A program made the position numbers and the translations under genes. Of a DNA stretch of 32,926 nt, positions 1 through 7,844 are shown piece by piece (within the stretch, counting starts at the first letter, position 1; every line of letters starts with the position of its first letter). A model generated the notes under the pieces. It did not search any database and was not told where the DNA came from. It saw only the letters and a list, made by a program, of their open reading frames with translations. The DNA is from Bacteriovoracaceae bacterium (GTDB taxonomy: Bacteria > Bdellovibrionota > Bacteriovoracia > Bacteriovoracales > Bacteriovoracaceae): assembly GCA_947448205.1 (NCBI GenBank), contig CANFNL010000012.1, positions 1 through 32,926 of the forward strand. The letters are read 5' to 3'.

Positions 1-132
1 CATTAAGTTAGAATTATTTTTATCGCTCTCCAGCGCTAGAAATGCTTGCTCCGCATCGTCTAGAAGCTGCAGGGCTTCGGCCAAAAAATCTAATTTAACT
101 TCCTTTTCAAATTCATTCATTCTATTTCTCAT
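1..132 (-). CDS. Partial CDS (5' end only): Hpt/CheA N-terminus-like helical protein, truncated at window edge
   Basis: Reverse complement from 132 reads MRNRMNEFEKEVKLDFLAEALQLLDDAEQAFLALESDKNNSNLM.. with no stop. The 'xxFLxEAxxLLxxxExAxLALE' pattern resembles the first helix of Hpt/CheA P1 domains. Start may be 120 (MNEFEK). Confidence 0.45.
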   Translation of the reverse strand, partial: MRNRMNEFEKEVKLDFLAEALQLLDDAEQAFLALESDKNNSNLM

Positions 133-306
133 GATTAAAAATTAGAGCTCTCTATCAAGATTTATCGGTGTCTCTAGGGAAAAGTTAATTATTTAAACCT
201 TGAGATTAATTACTGTTAATTTCCTAAAAGGCTGAAAACTAGAAAAATAACAGAGTAAAACATTTTGAAATTTGCCCTTTTTTTTTGATTCTTTTGCATA
301 ATTGGA

Positions 307-312
307 TATAAT
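307..312 (+). promoter_or_regulatory. Putative sigma70 -10 (TATAAT) with -35 TTTGAT at 284-289 (17-bp spacer) for ilvE
   Basis: TTTGAT-N17-TATAAT read directly. It lies downstream of the ORF-track start (302), implying initiation at ATG 347. Confidence 0.5.
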
Positions 313-346
313 GCCTCAGCTATTTAACTTTTTTTGGAATAATATT

Positions 347-1426
347 ATGACGCCAATGACAGTACACCCTGAAGTTGCCAAGGCACTTGAAAATTTTTCT
401 CTCCCTGAAGATTTAGGCTTTGGTCATGTCATGGCCCCAGTCATGGCCAGCTGTATCTATGAAAATGGAAAATGGGGACAACTAGAATTACTTCCCTATG
501 GTCCAATTTCCATGTATCCCAACGCTAAAGTTCTTCATTACGCCCAAGAAATTTTCGAAGGAATGAAAGCATATCGAGTTGGAGGACTTGGTCCTTTTAT
601 TTTTAGACCGCAAGAAAATCATCTTCGTTTTAATCGATCTGCAGAGCGAATGGCCATGCCACATTTACCACTAGAAATTTTTATGCAAGCATCATTGGGT
701 GTAACAGCTTATTGTTCTCATTTTGTTCCTCGACGTTCAGGAGAATCTCTTTATCTAAGACCTTTTATGTTTGCCACCGAAGAAGCCTTAGGAATTAAAC
801 CCTCTGATAAATTTCGTTTTATGGTTATCGCTTCTCCTTCCGGCTCTTATTTTAGTGCTGGTGGACTTTCTGTTTTAATTGAACGATTTGGAGCAAGAGC
901 TTTTCCTGGGGGAACTGGATTTGCCAAGGCCGGAGGAAATTATGCTGCTAGTTTATTAGCTGCAATTAAAACAAAACAACAAGGATTAGTGCAAACTCTA
1001 TGGCTTGATGGAAGAGAGAAAAAGTACATTGAAGAAATGTCTGGGATGAACTTTTTTGCCGTGATTGATAATGAATTGCACACTCCAGAATTGAACGATT
1101 CAATCCTGGAAGGCATCACTAGAAAATCAATTATTTTCTTAGCCCGCGAGGCGGGGATAAAAGTCGTTGAAAGAAAAATGGATATCGATGAATTGATTGC
1201 TGATATAAAAGCCTTTCGCTGTACCGAAGCTTTTGCTTGTGGTACTGCGGCCATAATTGCGCCGATTGATTTTATGGCCGATGAAAGTGGCGAGCGTTAT
1301 CCACTGCAGCAGCCAGAGGGAAAAATGTCCCTCAAGCTTCGCGAAATGCTTTTGGCCATCCAAGAAGGTCGAACTGAAGATAAGTATAATTGGATTCTAA
1401 AAGTTGAACCTAAAAGTTTCAGTTAG
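347..1426 (+). CDS. ilvE: Branched-chain amino acid aminotransferase (class IV PLP enzyme)
   Basis: Motifs YAQEIFEGMKAYR, LYLRPFMFATE, GGNYAASLLA, EEMSGMNFF, GTAAIIAPI. ORF is 302-1426; start 347 (MTPMTVHPEV) preferred because a TATAAT box overlaps the upstream start codons. Confidence 0.9.
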   Translation: MTPMTVHPEVAKALENFSLPEDLGFGHVMAPVMASCIYENGKWGQLELLPYGPISMYPNAKVLHYAQEIFEGMKAYRVGGLGPFIFRPQENHLRFNRSAERMAMPHLPLEIFMQASLGVTAYCSHFVPRRSGESLYLRPFMFATEEALGIKPSDKFRFMVIASPSGSYFSAGGLSVLIERFGARAFPGGTGFAKAGGNYAASLLAAIKTKQQGLVQTLWLDGREKKYIEEMSGMNFFAVIDNELHTPELNDSILEGITRKSIIFLAREAGIKVVERKMDIDELIADIKAFRCTEAFACGTAAIIAPIDFMADESGERYPLQQPEGKMSLKLREMLLAIQEGRTEDKYNWILKVEPKSFS

Positions 1427-1438
1427 TTTTTAACTAAC
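1422..1438. repeat. Inverted repeat GTTAGTT-TTT-AACTAAC spanning both convergent stop codons (possible weak bidirectional terminator)
   Basis: 7-bp perfect arms with a 3-nt loop; contains ilvE TAG (1424-1426) and the ferredoxin stop (1434-1436). Confidence 0.55.
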
Positions 1439-1682
1439 CATCTTTACCAATAGAAGCTACAGGACATGCCTCAAGCTGCTCTTGGCATAATTCAATTTCA
1501 GCTGCTGTGGTTGGTTGCTTATAGATATAAGCATTTCCATCTTCATCTTCTTTGAAGAACTCTGGCGCACCAGTGTAACAAACGTTACATGCTATACATC
1601 CTTCCCCATTATCATCATCTGGATCTGTACAAAACCACGCCCCGGGAATATTGAGTTTATGTTTTAAATTTTTGTTGGCCAT
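1434..1682 (-). CDS. Mono-cluster [4Fe-4S] ferredoxin
   Basis: CIACNVCYTGAPEFF...CPVASI matches C-x2-C-x2-C-xn-CP. Strong SD (GGAGGATCC) upstream of ATG. Confidence 0.85.
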   Translation of the reverse strand: MANKNLKHKLNIPGAWFCTDPDDDNGEGCIACNVCYTGAPEFFKEDEDGNAYIYKQPTTAAEIELCQEQLEACPVASIGKDG

Positions 1683-1717
1683 GGATCCTCCGAAAATGCA
1701 TATTTAAAAACCTGGCT

Positions 1718-1746
1718 ATAGTATCTAAAAAATCACAGTAGATGAA
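1718..1746 (-). promoter_or_regulatory. Putative promoter of ferredoxin gene (TTCATC-N17-TACTAT)
   Basis: Minus strand: -35 TTCATC (1746-1741), 17-bp spacer, -10 TACTAT (1723-1718). Confidence 0.4.
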
Positions 1747-1777
1747 GAGGCAAGGCTAGAAAAATAAACTTTATGAG

Positions 1778-1806
1778 TTGCTTTATTTAAGGCTTTTTCT
1801 TAGAAT
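1778..1806 (+). promoter_or_regulatory. Putative promoter of phosphohexomutase gene (TTGCTT-N17-TAGAAT)
   Basis: -35 TTGCTT 1778-1783, 17-bp spacer, -10 TAGAAT 1801-1806. Confidence 0.4.
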
Positions 1807-1848
1807 TCGAAAAAGTTCCAAAAAGTTAATCTAATCCACAGGCATTTC

Positions 1849-3573
1849 ATGGAAAAATCATCTCTCCAAAAAGCGATCGAATGGGCAAATAATCCAGTCT
1901 TTGACTCAGAGTCTAGAAGGGAAATCCAAGATTTAATCGATAAAAATGAGACCTTAGAAATTCAAGAGCGCTTTTATAAAGATCTTGAGTTCGGCACCGG
2001 TGGAATCCGTAGTATTTTAGGACAAGGAATCAACCGCATCAATACTTATACAATTAGAAAAGCGACAGAGGCCCTCTGCAGGGAAGTATTGGCCCAAAAA
2101 TCCACAGCTCCTAGCATTTGTATCTCCTATGACTCGCGCAGGTTTTCTTTAGAATTTGCTAAAACGGCAGCGGAAGTTATGGCCGCCCATGGAATCAAAG
2201 CCTATATTTTTGATCGCCTCAATCCCGTTGCCCTTTTGTCCTACTCAGTTCGTCACCACCAATCAATGGCAGGAGTTATGGTAACAGCTTCCCATAATCC
2301 TCCAGAGTATAATGGCTACAAAGTCTTTTGGTCTGACGGGGCCCAAGTCACTCCACCGAATGACCAAAATATCATAAATAATTATTACGCCATCACTGAT
2401 TTTGGTTCTATTAAACACATTGCTTTTGAAGATGGAGTCAAAAATGGGTTAATAGAATGGATAGGGTTAAAAATTGAAGATCTCTATCACCGTGATATTT
2501 TAACAAGTGCTATCAACCCAGAATTATGCCATCGTGAAGGCTCGAAATTAAAAATTATCTACACTCCTATTCATGGAGCTGGCCTTGTGCCGTGTTCGCG
2601 AGCCTTTCGTGAATTAGGTTTTAGCGATGTTAAAATAGTTCAAGAGCAGGCTCAGCCCGATGGAAATTTCCCCACTGTCAAAAGTCCCAATCCTGAAAAT
2701 CCAAGTGCATTAGCCCTGGCCGTAGCTTTAATGGAAAAATGTCAGGGCGATATAGTTATGGGCTCTGATCCCGATACAGACCGTTTGGGTGTTGCCATTA
2801 AAAAAGAAGGAGTGATTCATTATTTAAGTGGAAATCAAATTGGAATTTTAAAACTTCACTACATTTTAACTCAGTTAAAAAAACAAAATAGGCTCTCAAC
2901 TAATAGTTATTTTGTAAAAAGTATTGTGACAACTTCACTTTTAGATGTCATTGCCAAAAGTTTTGGGGTCGAAGTTTACAATACTCTTACTGGTTTTAAA
3001 TGGATTTGTGGGAAGATGAATGAAATTGAAAATGCTGATCCCTCCAAACAATTTATTTTCGCCACTGAAGAATCTTTTGGATACCTCTGTCATACTTTTG
3101 CTCGCGATAAAGACGGAGTGAGCTCTGTTACGATGATGGCAGAAGTGGCGCTCTTCTATAAAACCCAAGGCATCGATCTCTTAGAAGCACTAGATCTTAT
3201 TTATGATCAATATGGCTTTTCCCATGAATCCCTGCTCTCCCTTGATTATTTCGGGATTGAAGGGCAAGAAAAAATTTCACGGATTATGGCAAAATTCAGA
3301 AATTTTAGTGATAACTCACTTCTAGGAAATAAAATTTTTGAAATCAAAGATTATGCTCAAGGCATTGAGGGCTTACCCAAGAGTAACGTGTTGGGATTTT
3401 TCTTTGAAAATGGCGACCAATTTTATCTGCGTCCGTCGGGAACAGAGCCAAAAATTAAATTTTATATAATGATTCAGGAAAAGCAAGGAAGCCTAGCTGA
3501 AAAGAAATTAAAAGCGACTGAAAAAACAAACAAGCTTCTTGCCTATATAAATAGTGAAGCCCAAAAAGCATAA
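1849..3573 (+). CDS. Phosphoglucomutase/phosphomannomutase, alpha-D-phosphohexomutase family (Pgm2-like)
   Basis: FGTGGIRSILGQGINRIN, catalytic-serine loop VTASHNPPEYNGYKV, GSDPDTDRLG metal loop, RPSGTEPKIKFYI. Confidence 0.92.
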   Translation: MEKSSLQKAIEWANNPVFDSESRREIQDLIDKNETLEIQERFYKDLEFGTGGIRSILGQGINRINTYTIRKATEALCREVLAQKSTAPSICISYDSRRFSLEFAKTAAEVMAAHGIKAYIFDRLNPVALLSYSVRHHQSMAGVMVTASHNPPEYNGYKVFWSDGAQVTPPNDQNIINNYYAITDFGSIKHIAFEDGVKNGLIEWIGLKIEDLYHRDILTSAINPELCHREGSKLKIIYTPIHGAGLVPCSRAFRELGFSDVKIVQEQAQPDGNFPTVKSPNPENPSALALAVALMEKCQGDIVMGSDPDTDRLGVAIKKEGVIHYLSGNQIGILKLHYILTQLKKQNRLSTNSYFVKSIVTTSLLDVIAKSFGVEVYNTLTGFKWICGKMNEIENADPSKQFIFATEESFGYLCHTFARDKDGVSSVTMMAEVALFYKTQGIDLLEALDLIYDQYGFSHESLLSLDYFGIEGQEKISRIMAKFRNFSDNSLLGNKIFEIKDYAQGIEGLPKSNVLGFFFENGDQFYLRPSGTEPKIKFYIMIQEKQGSLAEKKLKATEKTNKLLAYINSEAQKA

Positions 3574-3597
3574 GTTAATATTGTAAGCGAGTGAAAA

Positions 3598-4293
3598 ATG
3601 AAAAGCAAAGAATTGGCAGTGTGTTTAGTTAGTGGTGGCATGGATTCACTTGTCACTGCTGCTATAGCAGCTAATCAACATGAAAACTTAGCTTTTCTCC
3701 ATTTAAACTACGGCCAAAAAACAGAAAAGCGCGAACTAGAAAGTTTTAAAAAAATAGCTCAATACTACAACGTCCCAACTACGCATCAAAAAATTATTGA
3801 TGTAAGTTTCTTAAAACAAATCGGTGGTTCAAGTCTTACAGATGATGCAATTGAGGTAAAAAAATATAAGGGTGAATCTGTTGATATTCCCGACTCCTAT
3901 GTTCCTTTTAGAAACACTCACATCATTTCTATGGCCGTTTCATGGGCAGAAGTGATTGGAGCAAAAAAAATCTATATTGGTGCTGTTTACGAGGACTCTT
4001 CGGGCTACCCTGATTGCCGCCCAAGTTATTATGAAGCGATAAATGCTCTCATCAAGCAAGGAACTAAAAATGGCGATATTGAAGTCATAACCCCTGTTAT
4101 TTACCTAAAAAAGGATGAGATCGTAAAAAAAGCTATAGAGCTTAATGCTCCACTAATCATTAGCTGGTCTTGCTATGAGAGAAACGATAAAGCATGTGGC
4201 GTCTGTGATTCTTGCGCTTTACGCTTAAGAGGCTTTGAAAAAGCAGGCCTCGCTGATCCAATCGAGTATGATCAAAGACCCTCTTATCTATAA
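3598..4293 (+). CDS. queC: 7-cyano-7-deazaguanine synthase
   Basis: LVSGGMDSLVTAAIA (PP-loop), LNYGQKTEKRE, SGYPDCRPSYYEA, Zn-binding CxxC cluster SWSCYERNDKACGVCDSCALRLRGF. Confidence 0.95.
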   Translation: MKSKELAVCLVSGGMDSLVTAAIAANQHENLAFLHLNYGQKTEKRELESFKKIAQYYNVPTTHQKIIDVSFLKQIGGSSLTDDAIEVKKYKGESVDIPDSYVPFRNTHIISMAVSWAEVIGAKKIYIGAVYEDSSGYPDCRPSYYEAINALIKQGTKNGDIEVITPVIYLKKDEIVKKAIELNAPLIISWSCYERNDKACGVCDSCALRLRGFEKAGLADPIEYDQRPSYL

Positions 4294-4322
4294 ACACCCT
4301 CCCTATAATTTTTTCATTGATC

Positions 4323-4356
4323 CCCCTAAAAATTAGTAACATGTTAGACTTAGGGG
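4323..4356. promoter_or_regulatory. Nested dyad upstream of small secreted protein gene
   Basis: Outer CCCCTAA (4323-4329) / TTAGGGG (4350-4356) encloses the perfect palindrome TAACATGTTA (4337-4346). Confidence 0.4.
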
Positions 4357-4389
4357 CAACTCTGGCATGCTTTTTTTAGGAGACTAACT

Positions 4390-4662
4390 ATGAGTTTAAA
4401 AAAGATTCTGGCTTTAGGATTAATTATAATATCAATGGGAGCTCATGCAATTCCACCAAGTCCTCCGACGGCCATTTTTAAAAAAATTGAAACAAGTGCG
4501 GCTCGAAATTGTATCACTGAAGATAATATTCGAGTTTCGGATTTAAAGGATACTGGTAGTATTAAATTTTTACTTCAAGTAAAAAATGATTCCAATGATG
4601 CAGTCCTTAGCGTTTTTGTGGATGGAAATTTAACAGAAAGTTTTAAAGTAAAATGTAGATAA
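4390..4662 (+). CDS. Small secreted protein of unknown function (signal peptide; two mature cysteines)
   Basis: MSLKKILALGLIIISMGAHA|IPPSPP signal peptide; AGGAG SD upstream; mature part about 70 aa with Cys near each end. Confidence 0.65.
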   Translation: MSLKKILALGLIIISMGAHAIPPSPPTAIFKKIETSAARNCITEDNIRVSDLKDTGSIKFLLQVKNDSNDAVLSVFVDGNLTESFKVKCR

Positions 4663-4673
4663 TGATCTAATTT
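4651..4673. repeat. Inverted repeat AAAT-g-TAGAT-AATG-ATCTA-ATTT across convergent stop codons
   Basis: 9 paired positions with one bulged G; contains stop TAA 4660-4662 and pyrD stop 4667-4669. Confidence 0.45.
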
Positions 4674-5695
4674 AGAGAGCTTTGAAAATCATCGAAGCTC
4701 TCTGCTCCAACTTTTTTCATATCCGCGGCCAGTTGCTTTTCAATAGCAAATAATAAATTTGGTCCTTGAAAGACAAAAGCAGAATAGAGTTGAACTAACC
4801 TGCCACCAGATTTCCAAAAATCCAATATTTCTTCGTAAGATGAAAAACCTCCAACCCCGATAAGTTCTATATCACGCGTCTCTTTGAGCTGATCCAATAA
4901 TACATTTCGAGTATATTGAGCTTTCGCTGAAAGTAATTTTCCAGAAATCCCACCGATTCCCCTATCGGCCATTATGGTCGTATTAGTTGCTATAATACCA
5001 CTTAGTTTAAATTCTTTGACAAGCGTAACGACAGAGGTAAGCTCTTCTACATTCATGTCAGGCGAGACTTTTACTAAAAGTGGCTTTGGACAATTTTTCC
5101 GTTTTTCATCAACTGCTACAAAAAGTTCTCGAAGTCCTTCATCTTTTAATAAATCACGAAGGCCTGGAGTATTTGGTGAGGAAACATTGATAACTAAATA
5201 ATCAGCAATTGGAGCAAATTTTTCATACAAACAGGCATAATCCTTCGGAGCATTTTCATTAGTCGTTAATTTATTTTTTCCTAAATTCACTCCAAGAATT
5301 TTATTCCGATGATTTGAATTTAAAATATTTTTATAAACCTGCTCCATTCCCAAATTATTAAAGCCCATACAATTGCGAAGACTTTCTTCTTTGGGATAGC
5401 GCCATAATCTTGGTTTAGGATTTCCCGCTTGAGGCAAAGGTGTCACGGTACCAACTTCTACAAAACTAAAAGGAAGATATGTGAGGAAATTAATGGCCTC
5501 GGCGTTTTTATCAAGACCAGCAGCTAAGCCAATTGGGGATTGAAATGAGAGCCCCATTGCCTTTAATTTAAAACGAGAATCACTGGCTTTTGGCTTTACC
5601 CAAGGGCCTAGAAGTCCCATTGATTTGATAGTAAGTTCGTGAGCAACTTCAGCATCAACTTTAAAGGCGAATTTTTTAAAAAGTGGATAAAGCAT
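4667..5695 (-). CDS. pyrD: Dihydroorotate dehydrogenase (quinone), class 2
   Basis: SPIGLAAGLDKNAEA, FVEVGTVTPLPQAGNPKPRLWR, NVSSPNTPGLRDL, ATNTT, GVGG..S. Class 2 N-terminal LYPLFKKFAFKVDAEVAHELT. Confidence 0.95.
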   Translation of the reverse strand: MLYPLFKKFAFKVDAEVAHELTIKSMGLLGPWVKPKASDSRFKLKAMGLSFQSPIGLAAGLDKNAEAINFLTYLPFSFVEVGTVTPLPQAGNPKPRLWRYPKEESLRNCMGFNNLGMEQVYKNILNSNHRNKILGVNLGKNKLTTNENAPKDYACLYEKFAPIADYLVINVSSPNTPGLRDLLKDEGLRELFVAVDEKRKNCPKPLLVKVSPDMNVEELTSVVTLVKEFKLSGIIATNTTIMADRGIGGISGKLLSAKAQYTRNVLLDQLKETRDIELIGVGGFSSYEEILDFWKSGGRLVQLYSAFVFQGPNLLFAIEKQLAADMKKVGAESFDDFQSSLN

Positions 5696-5697
5696 AA

Positions 5698-6627
5698 TTA
5701 ATACAACTGAACAAAATCACCTTCTAAAACTTGACCACCAGAGTGTAAAATGGCAATCGATCCATCTGTTCCGTAATAATCAACAACTTCAATTGTGCCT
5801 TTCATATCCCCTTTACTCATCCCGATCAAGGCGCCAGTTTCAGGATCGTAAATTTCAACACCTTCAGTTATTATTTTTAAAATATCACCAATATTAATTC
5901 CACTATCTCTGCCGGCATTAAGATAAATTTTATTGCCAATTATTTTAGCAACTCTTCCTACCCAATCTAATTTAGAGGCGAGCTCAACCACTTTTGGCAC
6001 CGATTTTCGAACCCCCACTCGCACGGCATATCTTAAAAGATCGCGCCGATAAGATAAATAGTCTTCCCTGTCAGATGAAAAAAAACGGTAAGTGCTATCG
6101 TCGGCATATCCTTGAAGTGTCTCTGTATAAATTTCTTTACCAGCATTCACATCATAAACCCGAACTTCCACTTTGGATTCAGTATATGATTTTGTTTGGC
6201 GAACAATTCCTATTTCATCAGATTTTTCTCGAACACGTGCATCTATAACTCGACCAAAAATCACAAAATTAATTCCTGCGATTTTTGCCTGACGAGTAAG
6301 TTGCACTAATTTCATTCCCCCACCAGCATAAATTTCTTTAGAGTTTCCAAATAATTTGTAAGAACTAGGATCTACGATAAATTCACCTGTGCGCGAGAGT
6401 TCATTGCGCAACTCTTCAGTGGCATTTACTTCGAGGTCTTCACTTTCAAATGGAGATTCATTAAAGAACGGCAATAATGCAACTTTTTTTCTCACCCCAG
6501 AAAAATACTTACGCTCTTCAATTCGAGGTCTTTTTCCTTGGCCATCACGTTGAATCACGCCTGTTCCACAACTTATTACAAATTGAAGAAGGACTAAAAA
6601 GATTGAAAAATTCTTAAGTATTTTCAT
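5698..6627 (-). CDS. Lipoprotein with CsgG-like middle and FlgT C-terminal-like domain
   Basis: Lipobox VISC|G; KVALLPFFNES..A.EELRNEL...FVIFGRVIDARV is CsgG/FlgT-M-like. C-terminus VGRVAKIIGNKIYLNAGRDSGINIGDILKII...YDPETGALIGMSKG is FlgT_C-like. Confidence 0.65.
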   Translation of the reverse strand: MKILKNFSIFLVLLQFVISCGTGVIQRDGQGKRPRIEERKYFSGVRKKVALLPFFNESPFESEDLEVNATEELRNELSRTGEFIVDPSSYKLFGNSKEIYAGGGMKLVQLTRQAKIAGINFVIFGRVIDARVREKSDEIGIVRQTKSYTESKVEVRVYDVNAGKEIYTETLQGYADDSTYRFFSSDREDYLSYRRDLLRYAVRVGVRKSVPKVVELASKLDWVGRVAKIIGNKIYLNAGRDSGINIGDILKIITEGVEIYDPETGALIGMSKGDMKGTIEVVDYYGTDGSIAILHSGGQVLEGDFVQLY

Positions 6628-6668
6628 CGGTTATTTTCTCTACTAATAGCTTTAGGATTAAGAAGATC

Positions 6669-7844
6669 CTATTTTTTATTATTAGAGTCTTTTGGAAGAA
6701 TTGCAAAACTTTTATCTAATCGATTAAAATAAAGTACTTTTTGCTCGTTTAGCGGGAAGATTCCGCCATCTAGACTGAGCCTATCGAGAATTTTATTCTC
6801 ATCACCTTCTGCTCTTATCACAAGTTCTGGGCCTTCAGAAGGTGAATAAGTCTTAATTTGAGAGCTCAATTTCATGTCTTTAAATCTATCCACCAAGAGA
6901 GCATTGATCTGATTAAGTTCGCTAAGTCCTGTTTTTGTCAAAAATTTTATAGAGATCTCAACTTGCTCAGAGTCTTTTGAATAATTCTCAAGAAGGGTGT
7001 TAATCTTTGTGGATTGAGATAAAAGTAGGCTATAAATCATGCTGGCAAGATTTGAACTTAATTTTTTTTTATCCGAAAAATCAAATTGTCGCTTTTGTAT
7101 AGGATAATCAAAAGACAATAAAATATCATTGGTTTTGCTTTTGACCAGAATATATTGTGCCTGAAGTTCAAAGTCAGCAACATGGCGATCGTTATTGGTT
7201 GCAACTTTTTTTAGAGTCGATTTCCACTTGAGTGTCACTGATTTTGAATTCATATAATCAGGCTTTACAAGAAAATCTTTATCTATAAATTCAACATTTT
7301 CATAACTTTTAAAACTAGTCGTCACTAATTTTTTCCATGAATCTTTTATGGCCCCTATAAATCCAGTTTCTGAACTTCCAGTGACTTCACTCCAAGAGAT
7401 TGTTGAATCAAGTTCAATGTTAGCAAGTAGATAGAATGTTTTTTTTCTCATTGAGCCTAAATCTGTTGTTATTTCGGCATAAGATCTTTTTAGTTTCTCA
7501 ATGTCTATATCAGCTTTCATTACTCCTTTAAGCAACAGACTTGCTTCTTCAGTAGGTGCCTGTTTCATTGAAATATTTTGAAAAAAAGCATTTAAATAAA
7601 GGCTTTCATCTTTTGAAGGCATTTTTAGTTGATCCAACTTTTCCCAAAACAGTTGGGAGTCTAAATTAAGTTCTAAAACTTCTGCCGTAATCGCCTGTCG
7701 AAATCCATTTAGTATTAAAAGCTCATCACTTGATTGCTCGTTATTGACATCAATTTTTTTTGCCATGACTTCTAATTCAATCGATTTTGCAAAAGAAGTT
7801 GCAGAAATAAAAAATAGCAAACCAATAAAAAGAAACTTACACAT
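6669..7844 (-). CDS. Secreted/periplasmic protein of unknown function, translationally coupled to dnaE
   Basis: Likely start ATG 7844 (MCKFLFIGLLFFISATSFAKS signal peptide), overlapping the dnaE stop by 8 nt (ATGTGTAA). The longer ORF to 7919 would run into dnaE without a signal peptide. Confidence 0.65.
   Translation of the reverse strand: MCKFLFIGLLFFISATSFAKSIELEVMAKKIDVNNEQSSDELLILNGFRQAITAEVLELNLDSQLFWEKLDQLKMPSKDESLYLNAFFQNISMKQAPTEEASLLLKGVMKADIDIEKLKRSYAEITTDLGSMRKKTFYLLANIELDSTISWSEVTGSSETGFIGAIKDSWKKLVTTSFKSYENVEFIDKDFLVKPDYMNSKSVTLKWKSTLKKVATNNDRHVADFELQAQYILVKSKTNDILLSFDYPIQKRQFDFSDKKKLSSNLASMIYSLLLSQSTKINTLLENYSKDSEQVEISIKFLTKTGLSELNQINALLVDRFKDMKLSSQIKTYSPSEGPELVIRAEGDENKILDRLSLDGGIFPLNEQKVLYFNRLDKSFAILPKDSNNKK

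Noticed and set aside
270-286. Poly-T tract upstream of ilvE as an intrinsic terminator
   Set aside because: No GC-rich stem precedes it; more likely promoter-upstream AT-rich DNA.
940-1363. Minus-strand ORFs (940-1254, 1139-1363) antisense to ilvE
   Set aside because: Overlap conserved ilvE coding sequence; no SD or domain support.
1757-1789. AAATAAA...TTTATTT inverted pair in ferredoxin/phosphomutase divergent region
   Set aside because: Pure AT dyad of a type expected by chance here, and overlapping a plausible -35 region.
3598-4293. QueC as part of a 7-deazaguanine DNA-modification (Dpd-like) defence cluster
   Set aside because: No dpd, restriction or phage genes nearby; compatible with ordinary queuosine/preQ0 biosynthesis.
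4363-4380. TGGCATGC-T7 as a sigma54 (-24/-12) promoter
   Set aside because: The -24-like TGGCATG is present but the -12 TTGC element is missing.
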